From: Flavobacteriales bacterium
GTDB lineage: Bacteria > Bacteroidota > Bacteroidia > Flavobacteriales > BACL11
Assembly: GCA_002683775.1 (NCBI GenBank)
Contig: NYTT01000003.1
Location: forward strand, 1-20,232
Length of the DNA stretch: 20,232 nucleotides
Direction of reading: 5' to 3'
Position numbers and translations under genes: made by a program. Shown here piece by piece: positions 1-7,435 of this stretch; position 1 is the first letter of the stretch; every line of letters begins with the position of its first letter. The notes under the pieces were generated by a model, which ran no database searches, was not told where the DNA came from, and was given only the letters and a program-made list of their open reading frames with translations.

Positions 1-1175
1 TCGTAATGATTTTTAGCTTCTATAATTACCGGCTTAACATAACAACCACTTTCATATCCATTTCCTGATAAAATACCCCCTTCAACTAAAACATTGCCAC
101 CCTCTTGTTTGGCCTTTTCAATTGCGTTTAAATACATGTCTACAGCTAATTTATCAATCAAGGGTCCAACATGATTGTTTTCATCTAATGGGTTACCTAT
201 TTTTAACTGAGTATAGGCAGAAGCTAATTTGTTTTTTACTTCATCATAAACCGATTCATGAATAATTAATCTTCGTGTCGAAGTACACCTCTGACCACAT
301 GTTCCTACAGCACCAAATAAAGCTCCAATAATTGTTATTTCTAAATCAGCATCAGGTGTTATTATTATTGCATTGTTGCCACCAAGTTCTAATAGAGATT
401 TCCCAAATCTTTTTGCTACCTCACTTCCAACAATACGGCCCATTCTTGTTGATCCTGTTGCAGAAATTAATGGTATTCTATCATCAGAGGTCATCATTTC
501 ACCCACCTTATAGTCCCCATTAACAATACATGAAATACCATCAGGTAAATTGTTATCTTTAGCTACTTCGTTCCATATATTTTGACAAGCAACAGCGCAC
601 AATGGTGATTTCTCGGACGCCTTCCAAACACAAGTATCACCACAAATCCAGGCTAGGGCTGTATTCCAGTTCCAAACGGCAACAGGAAAATTAAAAGCAG
701 ATATAATACCAACAACTCCAATTGGATGATATTGTTCATACATTCTATGGCCAGGCCTTTCAGAATGCATGGTAAGTCCGTGCAACTGTCTAGATAGTCC
801 TACTGCAAAATCACATATATCAATCATTTCTTGAACCTCTCCTAAACCTTCTTGAAGTGATTTACCCATCTCAAAAGAAACTAACTCTCCTAAAGGTTGC
901 TTGTATTTTCTAAGCTTGGCACCGTATTGACGAACAATCTCTCCTCTTAATGGGGCAGGCTTATTTCTCCAATATTTAAAAGCAGAAGATGCTGATTGAA
1001 TTACTTTTTCATATTCATCACTAGTTGTTTCAGTTATTGAACCAATTATCTCTCCTGTCACAGGAGAATAAGAGTCTATTTTTTGTCCTCCACCAAATGA
1101 CTCAGAACCTATTGATGTACCATTATTATTTTTATTTATTCCCAGTAAGGAAAGAGTGTTTTTTATATTAATCAT
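1..1175 (-). CDS. amaB: ALDH7-family aldehyde dehydrogenase (L-piperidine-6-carboxylate / aminoadipate semialdehyde dehydrogenase type), C-terminus cut by window edge
   Basis: This open frame, uninterrupted from ATG at 1175 to the window edge, gives 391 residues; the family is about 510 long, so roughly 120 C-terminal residues lie outside. It should oxidise an aldehyde to an acid with NAD+. Visible motifs, in order: SAFNFP with the oxyanion-site Asn, VWKASEKSP (cofactor-binding Lys), ATGSTRMGR of the Rossmann domain, LLELGGNNA with the general base Glu263, and GTCGQRCTSTRR with the nucleophile Cys297. The ELGGNN and GQRCT-x-x-RR signatures are those of ALDH7 (antiquitin), whose bacterial members act on piperideine-6-carboxylate in lysine catabolism. 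The substrate is inferred from family only. It lies 72 bp downstream of the antiporter gene and probably has its own promoter at 1195-1202. The start has no Shine-Dalgarno but an A/T-rich leader. Confidence 0.88.
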   Translation of the reverse strand, partial: MINIKNTLSLLGINKNNNGTSIGSESFGGGQKIDSYSPVTGEIIGSITETTSDEYEKVIQSASSAFKYWRNKPAPLRGEIVRQYGAKLRKYKQPLGELVSFEMGKSLQEGLGEVQEMIDICDFAVGLSRQLHGLTMHSERPGHRMYEQYHPIGVVGIISAFNFPVAVWNWNTALAWICGDTCVWKASEKSPLCAVACQNIWNEVAKDNNLPDGISCIVNGDYKVGEMMTSDDRIPLISATGSTRMGRIVGSEVAKRFGKSLLELGGNNAIIITPDADLEITIIGALFGAVGTCGQRCTSTRRLIIHESVYDEVKNKLASAYTQLKIGNPLDENNHVGPLIDKLAVDMYLNAIEKAKQEGGNVLVEGGILSGNGYESGCYVKPVIIEAKNHY

Positions 1176-1194
1176 AATATTTTTATTAGTTATA

Positions 1195-1202
1195 CAAAAC
1201 TA
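1195..1202 (-). promoter_or_regulatory. Candidate -7 promoter element for the aldehyde dehydrogenase gene
   Basis: The minus strand reads TAGTTTTG here, an exact match to the Bacteroidota -7 consensus TAnnTTTG, 19 nt upstream of the ATG at 1175. The best upstream TTG (minus strand 1229-1227) is 24 nt away, one base longer than the usual 17-23 spacing, so the -33 box is weak. The element would let the gene be transcribed separately from the antiporter operon before it. Confidence 0.45.
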
Positions 1203-1247
1203 TAAAAAGAAAGCAAGAAATGGAGTCAAAAACAAAAAGGGTTACAA

Positions 1248-2507
1248 CTAATTTTCTTCTTCAGAAATATCATTAATAATAGATTCTTCTTCTTCTTCTT
1301 TAATGTGTTCTAATTTAGAAATTTTGTTTTTATAAGAAATTAGAGAAAAGGTCATTATAATACAACTAATTAATATAACAAAAAGCAAGACACCTTGAAA
1401 TTGATTTCCTAGGCTTAGCTCACTTGGTATCGCAAAAAATAAAAGAATTGTAACCAACCCTCTTGGTGCTAAAAATAACTCTAAAGTAATATTTTTTCCG
1501 TTAAACAAAAATAAAACTATTGCTCTTACAGCATATATAATTAACAGAATTAAAAGTCCTACACCAATTACCTTAAAACTCCATAGAGAACCAAGGTAAA
1601 CAGACCAACCAAAGATTATAAAAAAAAATGTTCTAACAACAAATGCTGTCTCAGCGGTAACAACCTTCATATCTTGAAGAACATGTCCAACTTTATCTTC
1701 TTTCAAAAGGCTTTTTAATCCACCTCTAAAGAAGACTTTATAGTTGTTTAGCATAATTCCAAAGATTAAAATGATAATTAAAGATGAAAGGTGAAACATT
1801 TTACCAATTGCATAAAGCAAAAGTAAAACAGCAATTAGTAAAAAAAGCTTAACATGTCCCTTGATATTTTGAAATACATAAATAAGAATATATGATATTA
1901 CAACTGAGAAGATTACAGTCAACAACAGATTACCAATTACTTCTCCTGTGACGCTTTCTCCAATTCCAGCATTAGCGAAACTTAAAACTGCATAGAAACC
2001 AATTATTCCAATAATGTCAGAAAAAGTGCTTTCATAAATCATGAATTCACGTTTTTCTTTTTCTACATCATCAATGCTAGGAAGTATTACAGCGGATCCT
2101 AAAATCGACAAAGGAATTGTAAATAAAAGACAGGTTAACATTTCTTCATCAAATAAAAAGTTCATCAACAGTGCTGAAAAATAAGCGGTTATAGCTAAAC
2201 CTATTGTAGCTACAAGCAATGACTTTGTTATTAAGCCAAATTTTTCTTTTAAAAGTTCCAAATCTAGAGCGGCTTCTAATACAATCAAAATTAATCCAAT
2301 AACACCTAATACACCCAAAAAAGGAAGAAGATCTGGCTTTGAATAACCAACAATTCTTAATGAATAATTAATAATTATACCAAGAAAAATTAAAAGTAAA
2401 ACAGCTGGAATCCCTGTTTTTTTAGCATACAAGTTAAAAAAGTAGGATATGATAATAGTTATTGAAAATATTATAATTAAATGATATGATGTTAGGGCTT
2501 CAAACAT
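1248..2507 (-). CDS. Cation:proton antiporter, CPA superfamily (Na_H_Exchanger fold)
   Basis: A 419-residue integral membrane protein with about 12 hydrophobic segments spread through residues 9-392, expected to exchange Na+ or K+ for H+ across the inner membrane. Family-like features are a TGIPAVLLLIFLGI opening helix (31-44), LEAALDLEL after the third segment (77-85), the unwound-helix region ESTFSD (159-164) with the acidic pair expected to carry ions, an Arg in YAVRAIVLF (around 328) and APRGLVT (348-353). Residues 400-419 form a strongly acidic soluble tail with a run of five Glu, without a recognisable TrkA-N or CBS domain. Its ATG overlaps the rseP stop by 1 nt (TAATG), so it is the last gene of the operon and probably translationally coupled. 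Ion specificity cannot be told from sequence. Confidence 0.87.
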   Translation of the reverse strand: MFEALTSYHLIIIFSITIIISYFFNLYAKKTGIPAVLLLIFLGIIINYSLRIVGYSKPDLLPFLGVLGVIGLILIVLEAALDLELLKEKFGLITKSLLVATIGLAITAYFSALLMNFLFDEEMLTCLLFTIPLSILGSAVILPSIDDVEKEKREFMIYESTFSDIIGIIGFYAVLSFANAGIGESVTGEVIGNLLLTVIFSVVISYILIYVFQNIKGHVKLFLLIAVLLLLYAIGKMFHLSSLIIILIFGIMLNNYKVFFRGGLKSLLKEDKVGHVLQDMKVVTAETAFVVRTFFFIIFGWSVYLGSLWSFKVIGVGLLILLIIYAVRAIVLFLFNGKNITLELFLAPRGLVTILLFFAIPSELSLGNQFQGVLLFVILISCIIMTFSLISYKNKISKLEHIKEEEEESIINDISEEEN

Positions 2508-3844
2508 TAAAAGAGCTTTAAAATATCATTACCATTTGCAAAAATTAATAAGCTAAAAAGTAGCAGCATCCCAATTGTTTGAGCATACTCCATTACTTTT
2601 TCTGGAGCTGGTTTGCCTATAATCATTTCGTAAACTAGAAAAACAACATGTCCACCATCTAAAGCTGGAATAGGTAAGATATTCATAAATGCTAGCATTA
2701 GCGACAAGAAAGCGGTAAGATTCCAAAACCTTTCCCAGTCCCAAGTTGCAGGAAACATTGAGCCAATTGCACCAAACCCCCCCATACCTTTGTATGCACC
2801 AGAATCAGGATTTAAAATAAGAGCAAACTGGTCTATATAACTATTTAGTTTTTTCAAAGCTTTTTTATAACCTGCAGGAATAGATTCTAAAAAATTAAAA
2901 CTAGCTTTTTGAAGATTATAATACCCAAGACTTTCTAGTTGTTCAATAGAAAAATTAGCAGGCATAAAACCAAGCTTACCATTTGAATCAACATTTGCGT
3001 TTATTAAAAAATCTTTACCATCTCTGTTTACTTTAAGTGTAATTTCTTGATTTTCGAGTTTGTTTAGTTCATAAGATAGTTGGTCAAAGTACTTAATACT
3101 AACATTATTAATTTGTATAAGTAGGTCTTTTTGTTGAAGTCCAGCTTTTTCCGCATTCGAGTTTTCTGTTACAGCGCTTACCATAGCAGGTATTCTTGGG
3201 TAAAATAATAGTTGATTTTTGTTGTCAAGAAATTTTTCAATTACGTCTACCGGCATCTCTATGTCAACGCTCTGCCCTTGGCGCTCTACTGTAATAGTTT
3301 TAGATAAAATTATTTTCTCTAAAACTTCTGAAAAACGTTCAAGAGGCTCCCCATCTGCTGATATAAATTTATCTCCATTCTCAAATCCTAGTTCGCTAGC
3401 CATTTCACTTACACACCAAACCCCATCACTTAAGTTTTCGTTAGGCAAATATTTATCTCCATAAAAATACAAGGTCATTGAATAAATAAACATTCCTAAT
3501 AATAAGTTAACTGTAACCCCACCTAACATTATTATTAATCTTTGCCATGCAGGTTTAGAACGAAATTCCCACGGCTCTGCAGGCTTTTCCATTTGTTCTT
3601 TGTCCATACTTTCGTCTATCATTCCTGATATTTTAACATAACCACCTAAAGGAAGCCATCCGATACCATACTCAGTGTCTCCTATTTTCTTTTTTACAAC
3701 TGAAAACCAAGGGTCAAAAAACAGATAAAACTTTTCAACCTTTGTTTTAAACAATTTAGCCGGAATAAAGTGCCCTAACTCGTGTAAAACAACAAGTATT
3801 GATAAGCTCATTAAAAGCTGCGCTGCTTTAATTAGAATTTCCAT
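2507..3844 (-). CDS. rseP: RIP metalloprotease RseP (site-2 protease)
   Basis: A 445-residue inner-membrane zinc protease of the S2P family. The catalytic HELGH sits at residues 21-25 in the first transmembrane helix, and the third zinc ligand is Asp396 in PALDGGH near the C-terminus, where the last helices cluster (about 370-440). GGYVKISGMIDE follows the first helix as in other RseP proteins. Two PDZ-like domains lie between the helices, about 145-200 and 215-290, the second better preserved. Family members clip anti-sigma factors and remnant signal peptides within the membrane; the substrate here is unknown. The start at 3844 lies inside the end of dxr (17-nt overlap), and the N-terminus from MEILIK matches the family. 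The dxr-rseP adjacency also occurs in Proteobacteria. Confidence 0.96.
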   Translation of the reverse strand: MEILIKAAQLLMSLSILVVLHELGHFIPAKLFKTKVEKFYLFFDPWFSVVKKKIGDTEYGIGWLPLGGYVKISGMIDESMDKEQMEKPAEPWEFRSKPAWQRLIIMLGGVTVNLLLGMFIYSMTLYFYGDKYLPNENLSDGVWCVSEMASELGFENGDKFISADGEPLERFSEVLEKIILSKTITVERQGQSVDIEMPVDVIEKFLDNKNQLLFYPRIPAMVSAVTENSNAEKAGLQQKDLLIQINNVSIKYFDQLSYELNKLENQEITLKVNRDGKDFLINANVDSNGKLGFMPANFSIEQLESLGYYNLQKASFNFLESIPAGYKKALKKLNSYIDQFALILNPDSGAYKGMGGFGAIGSMFPATWDWERFWNLTAFLSLMLAFMNILPIPALDGGHVVFLVYEMIIGKPAPEKVMEYAQTIGMLLLFSLLIFANGNDILKLF

Positions 3845-4994
3845 ATATAATATTTTTTGCCATTATTCTTGTTGTCTTGTTTGTACTTATGTAATCTTCC
3901 AGGCTTGGATTGGGAACAAAAATAATTTTTTCCATGCAATCTGCAATTAAATCTGACATATTTAAAAACCCAATTTTATTATTTAAAAAAGCCTCTACAG
4001 CAATTTCGTTAGCAGCATTTAAAATACAAGGCATATTTCCCCCTTTTTCCATTGCATCATAAGATAATTGAAGGTTTTTAAATGTTTTTAAATCTGGTTT
4101 TTCAAAAGTTAGATTAGCATAATCAAAAAATGAAAATCTCTTAAACGTATTCTTTATCCTATTAGGATATCCAAGCGCATACTGAATTGGTAGTTTCATA
4201 TCGGGAAGTCCAAGTTGTGCTTTTATCGAACCATCATTAAACTCAACTGCAGAATGAATAATAGACTGTGGATGAACAACAACATCAATCTGATCTGCCT
4301 TTAAGTCAAATAACCATTTAGCCTCTATTACTTCTAAGCCTTTGTTCATTAGGCTTGCACTATCAATTGTAATTTTAGCGCCCATGTCCCAGTTTGGATG
4401 TTTAAGAGCTTGCTCTTTTGTAATCTTTATAAGCTCTTTGGTTTTCATTCCCCTAAAGGGTCCCCCTGAAGCAGTTAGATATATTTTTTCAATAGGATTA
4501 AAGTTTTCACCTACCAAACACTGAAAGATTGCTGAGTGTTCTGAGTCAACAGGGTAAATATTTACTCCATATTGTTTGCACAAGCCAGTAATTAATTCTC
4601 CAGCAACAACCAGCGTTTCTTTATTTGCAAGAGCGATGTTTTTTTTCGCTTTAATAGCTTTTATAGTTGGAGTTAAACCCGCGTATCCAACAAGGGCTGT
4701 TAGTACAACATCAATGTTTTCTCCCTCAACAATATCGTCTAAAGATTTTTTACCAGCAAACACTTTTATTCCTAAATTAAAAAGAGCGTCATTAACCTCT
4801 TTATATTTGTCCTCATTTGTGATAACAACCATATTTGGCATAAATTTCTTTGATTGTTCAATTAAAAGAGTAGCGTTGTTGTTTGCTGTTAAAACTTCAA
4901 CACCAAAAAGATCAGGATGTTCAGAAATTACTTCAAGCGCTTGTGTTCCAATTGAACCAGTAGAGCCTAGAATTGCAATGTTTTTTTTATTCAT
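3828..4994 (-). CDS. dxr: 1-deoxy-D-xylulose 5-phosphate reductoisomerase
   Basis: A 388-residue cytosolic enzyme that makes 2-C-methyl-D-erythritol 4-phosphate from DXP with NADPH, the committed step of the MEP isoprenoid pathway. The NADPH-binding GSTGSIG is at residues 10-16. Metal ligands fall at Asp150 and Glu152 (PVDSEHSAIFQ) and Glu221 (LMNKGLEVIEA), the substrate loop is ASGGPFRG (175-182), and HPNWDMG (199-205) covers the active site. Full length for the family (E. coli about 398). It overlaps the GH3 gene upstream by 8 nt and rseP downstream by 17 nt, so expression is operonic. All catalytic residues expected for an active enzyme are present. Confidence 0.97.
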   Translation of the reverse strand: MNKKNIAILGSTGSIGTQALEVISEHPDLFGVEVLTANNNATLLIEQSKKFMPNMVVITNEDKYKEVNDALFNLGIKVFAGKKSLDDIVEGENIDVVLTALVGYAGLTPTIKAIKAKKNIALANKETLVVAGELITGLCKQYGVNIYPVDSEHSAIFQCLVGENFNPIEKIYLTASGGPFRGMKTKELIKITKEQALKHPNWDMGAKITIDSASLMNKGLEVIEAKWLFDLKADQIDVVVHPQSIIHSAVEFNDGSIKAQLGLPDMKLPIQYALGYPNRIKNTFKRFSFFDYANLTFEKPDLKTFKNLQLSYDAMEKGGNMPCILNAANEIAVEAFLNNKIGFLNMSDLIADCMEKIIFVPNPSLEDYISTNKTTRIMAKNIIYGNSN

Positions 4995-6486
4995 CTTTAT
5001 TTATTTCTTTTAATGTGTCTGCAATTTTTCTGTCATTTGAAAGTCTTGGGACTTTGTTTTGCCCTCCCAACCTACCAATAGTTTTCATATATTTTCTAAA
5101 GCCATTTTTCTTTATTATTGTTATTTGCAACCCTTGTAATACACTACCTTGTATCAAATCTTTATAATATGAATTTTGATTTTGAAGATTTTCATCAAGA
5201 AGTTTTTTAAACTCTAAATTGTTTTCTGGCTTTTTTTCAAATTCAATTAACCACTCATGATACGGAAGCCCTTTTTCTGGTTGTACTTGAGGTGAAACAT
5301 GAAACTCATTTATGCTTGCAGGTAGTTTTTCAATAGTTTTTTTTAGTGATAACTCTACTTCTTCAGCAATAACATGCTCTCCAAACGCAGATGTGAAGTG
5401 CTTTATTCGTCCACTCACAATTATTCTGTACGGGTTAACTGACACAAACTTTACTGTATCACCTATATTGTATCCCCATAAGCCTGCATTTGTGTTCAAA
5501 ATTATCACATAATTAATTCCAATTTTAACATCAGATAAATCAATACGTTTTGGATTTTTGTTAAAAAAGTCCTCACTTTCGATAAATTCGTAGAAAATTC
5601 CGTGGTTTACACACAAGAGCATGCCTTCTTCTTTTTGCGAATCTTGGTATGCAATAAAACCTTCAGATGCAGGGTAAAGCTCTATCCCAGCTATTTTTTT
5701 TCCTATAATATTCTCGAATGTTTTTTTATATGGTTCAAAATTTACACCTCCATATATGAATAAGTTAAAATTAGGAAAAATATCTTTTATTAAACCACCA
5801 GTTTTTTTTCTCAATTTTTCAAAATACATTTGAACCCAAGGAGGAATACCGGAGATAATACTCATGTTTTCTGCTACTGTTTCCTCAACTATTGCATCAA
5901 CTTTCGATTCCCAATCATCAATTGAATTTGCCTTAAAAGAGGGAAACCTATTTTTTTTTAAATAAGCGGGAATATGGTGTGCAACAATTCCTGATAGTCT
6001 TCCGGTTAGAATTGTTCCTGTTTTAGAAAGTACCGGGCTCCCTTGTAGAAAGATCATTTTGCCGTTTATTATACTTGTGTTTCTAGTTTCTGAAATATAA
6101 CTCAATATAGCATCTTTAGCAGATTTAATATGGTATGGCATACTTTCTTTACTAATTGGAATATACTTTTCTCCAGATGTTGTTCCTGATGTTTTGCAAA
6201 AATAAATAGGTTTGCCCGGCCACAGAACATCGTTATCACCAGTAATTATTTTTGTGACATATTGCTTTAAATCTTCGTAGTCTCTAACAGGTATGTTTTT
6301 TTTAAAATCAGAATAATTCTTTATTTGAGAAAACGAGTGATCTACGCCAAATAATGTGTTTTTAGCCTTATCAACTAATTTAAGCATTGTTTTTTTTTGG
6401 CAATTAACCGCATTATTTTTCCATTTAGAATTTTGGTAAACAATTAATTTTGCAAATGGATAACTTAAATACGCTTTCAAGCTCAT
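4987..6486 (-). CDS. GH3-family acyl-adenylating enzyme (GH3 auxin-responsive promoter family protein)
   Basis: A 499-residue soluble protein of the GH3 branch of the ANL (adenylate-forming) superfamily, known from plant enzymes that conjugate jasmonate or auxin to amino acids. The three ATP/AMP motifs are intact: P-loop TSGTTSGEKYIP (99-110), YPASEGFIA (271-279) and LWGYNIGDTVKF (336-347, Asp343 likely binding the ribose). SGRIKHFTSAFGEHV (358-372) is the hinge to the C-terminal lid. It therefore probably activates a carboxylic acid with ATP and transfers it to an amine or thiol. Bacterial homologues are common in Bacteroidota, but I know of no established substrate. It starts 1 nt after the M23 stop and overlaps dxr by 8 nt, which ties it to envelope genes. 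Confidence 0.88.
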   Translation of the reverse strand: MSLKAYLSYPFAKLIVYQNSKWKNNAVNCQKKTMLKLVDKAKNTLFGVDHSFSQIKNYSDFKKNIPVRDYEDLKQYVTKIITGDNDVLWPGKPIYFCKTSGTTSGEKYIPISKESMPYHIKSAKDAILSYISETRNTSIINGKMIFLQGSPVLSKTGTILTGRLSGIVAHHIPAYLKKNRFPSFKANSIDDWESKVDAIVEETVAENMSIISGIPPWVQMYFEKLRKKTGGLIKDIFPNFNLFIYGGVNFEPYKKTFENIIGKKIAGIELYPASEGFIAYQDSQKEEGMLLCVNHGIFYEFIESEDFFNKNPKRIDLSDVKIGINYVIILNTNAGLWGYNIGDTVKFVSVNPYRIIVSGRIKHFTSAFGEHVIAEEVELSLKKTIEKLPASINEFHVSPQVQPEKGLPYHEWLIEFEKKPENNLEFKKLLDENLQNQNSYYKDLIQGSVLQGLQITIIKKNGFRKYMKTIGRLGGQNKVPRLSNDRKIADTLKEINKDE

Positions 6487-6487
6487 C

Positions 6488-7348
6488 TTAAAATAAAATA
6501 TAGTTTTCGGGATCTACGGGTATTCCATTTTGCCATAATTCAAAATGCAGGTGAGGGCCAGTAGAAAGCTCTCCAGAGTTACCAATAATTGCAATTTGCT
6601 CTCCAGTTTTCACAAAATCGCCAGCTGTTTTAAGCAGCATTGAATTGTGTTTATAAAAAGATATGTAACCTCCCTTATGCTGAACACCTATAACATAACC
6701 TGTTTCTGAAGTCCAGTTGCTAATAATGACAGTTCCATCTAGTATTGCGGCTATTTTTGTTTTTTCTTTCGCAACTAAATCAATCCCAAAATGCTTAGAT
6801 TGAGAATTAAAACGATCCGTTATAACTCCTTTTAATGGTGGGTAAAACAAAATAATATTTGTTTCAGCTCTGTTAGTTGTTTGAAGCGAACCCTTCTCTT
6901 CTGCTTCAACATCCAGCCGTAGAAGAGAGTCTTCGATTGATTTTTCAAAAGTTAACTCTATATCGTAATTATTTTCTTCAAAATCAAATTCTAGGTCTTT
7001 AACTTCTTGCCCTGAAATAATAGTGTTAATGTTTTGCAGATACTGTTTTTGGCGGTCTAAAACCACTAATAATGAATCGGCTTTTTTTGCTAGTACAATG
7101 AGCTCATTTTGAATATCTGACTTAGCTTTTCCTGGAAGATATTCTCTCAAGGGAGTTTTAGTCATAAAAAATATAGCCGCTAAAAAACACAGTAACACAA
7201 AAATACCACTAAAACCCAACACATTGAACCTGCTCAATTTGACTGATAATTTTTCTTCAAATGAATCATCTGTCATTATAACAAAACGATATTTATGTAA
7301 CGCTTTTTTCCATAACTTTTGCACTCCTTTTTTATCTTGCATAATCAT
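6488..7348 (-). CDS. M23 family metallopeptidase (membrane-anchored LytM domain)
   Basis: A 286-residue protein with a short cytosolic N-terminus, one membrane anchor at about 44-63, a periplasmic linker with helical heptad character (about 75-155), and a C-terminal LytM/M23 domain (about 170-286). Zinc ligands are His186 and Asp190 (HFGID) and His268 of HLH, with His234 (YKHNS) and His266 as catalytic histidines, so the domain looks active. It probably cuts peptide cross-links of peptidoglycan, or an outer-membrane partner. It is the first gene of the minus-strand operon. Two ATGs are possible, at 7348 and 7342 (MIM); I cannot decide between them, although a promoter-like element at 7351-7358 would favour the shorter one. 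Confidence 0.92.
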   Translation of the reverse strand: MIMQDKKGVQKLWKKALHKYRFVIMTDDSFEEKLSVKLSRFNVLGFSGIFVLLCFLAAIFFMTKTPLREYLPGKAKSDIQNELIVLAKKADSLLVVLDRQKQYLQNINTIISGQEVKDLEFDFEENNYDIELTFEKSIEDSLLRLDVEAEEKGSLQTTNRAETNIILFYPPLKGVITDRFNSQSKHFGIDLVAKEKTKIAAILDGTVIISNWTSETGYVIGVQHKGGYISFYKHNSMLLKTAGDFVKTGEQIAIIGNSGELSTGPHLHFELWQNGIPVDPENYILF

Positions 7349-7380
7349 TGCAAATATTATAAAATTATAAGCATATTTGC
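7348..7380. promoter_or_regulatory. Divergent promoter region with an 8-bp inverted repeat
   Basis: GCAAATAT at 7350-7357 and ATATTTGC at 7373-7380 form a perfect inverted repeat with a 15-nt spacer. Each arm contains ATATTTG in the outward reading direction, close to the -7 element TAnnTTTG (first base differs). For the plus strand, TTG at 7348-7350 lies 21 nt before CATATTTG (7372-7379), an acceptable -33/-7 pair for sprE with a leader of about 50 nt. The minus-strand copy lies so close to the M23 start that the transcript would be almost leaderless, and no -33 box was found for it. The arms could also bind a dimeric regulator. Confidence 0.4.
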
Positions 7381-7435
7381 TATTATTTTAAAATAGGAAT
7401 GAAATATTTTTACCTAAAAGTTGTTTATAATCAGA

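Noticed and set aside
332..523. Plus-strand open frame of 63 codons
   Set aside because: It lies antisense to the aldehyde dehydrogenase, whose catalytic motifs are intact across the same bases, and its product is a biased low-complexity sequence.
4576..5013. Plus-strand open frame of 145 codons
   Set aside because: Antisense to the N-terminal half of dxr, which has all family motifs; no recognisable product or start context.
5950..5959. Long T-run (A-run on the coding strand) in the GH3 gene as a programmed frameshift or phase-variation site
   Set aside because: The reading frame is intact and codes for ordinary Lys/Asn residues; such runs are frequent in this AT-rich genome and several others occur nearby.
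7421..7435. TTG-initiated five-codon extension of sprE
   Set aside because: ATG at 7436 gives a standard lipoprotein signal peptide with the lipobox Cys at residue 23; the extension adds nothing conserved.
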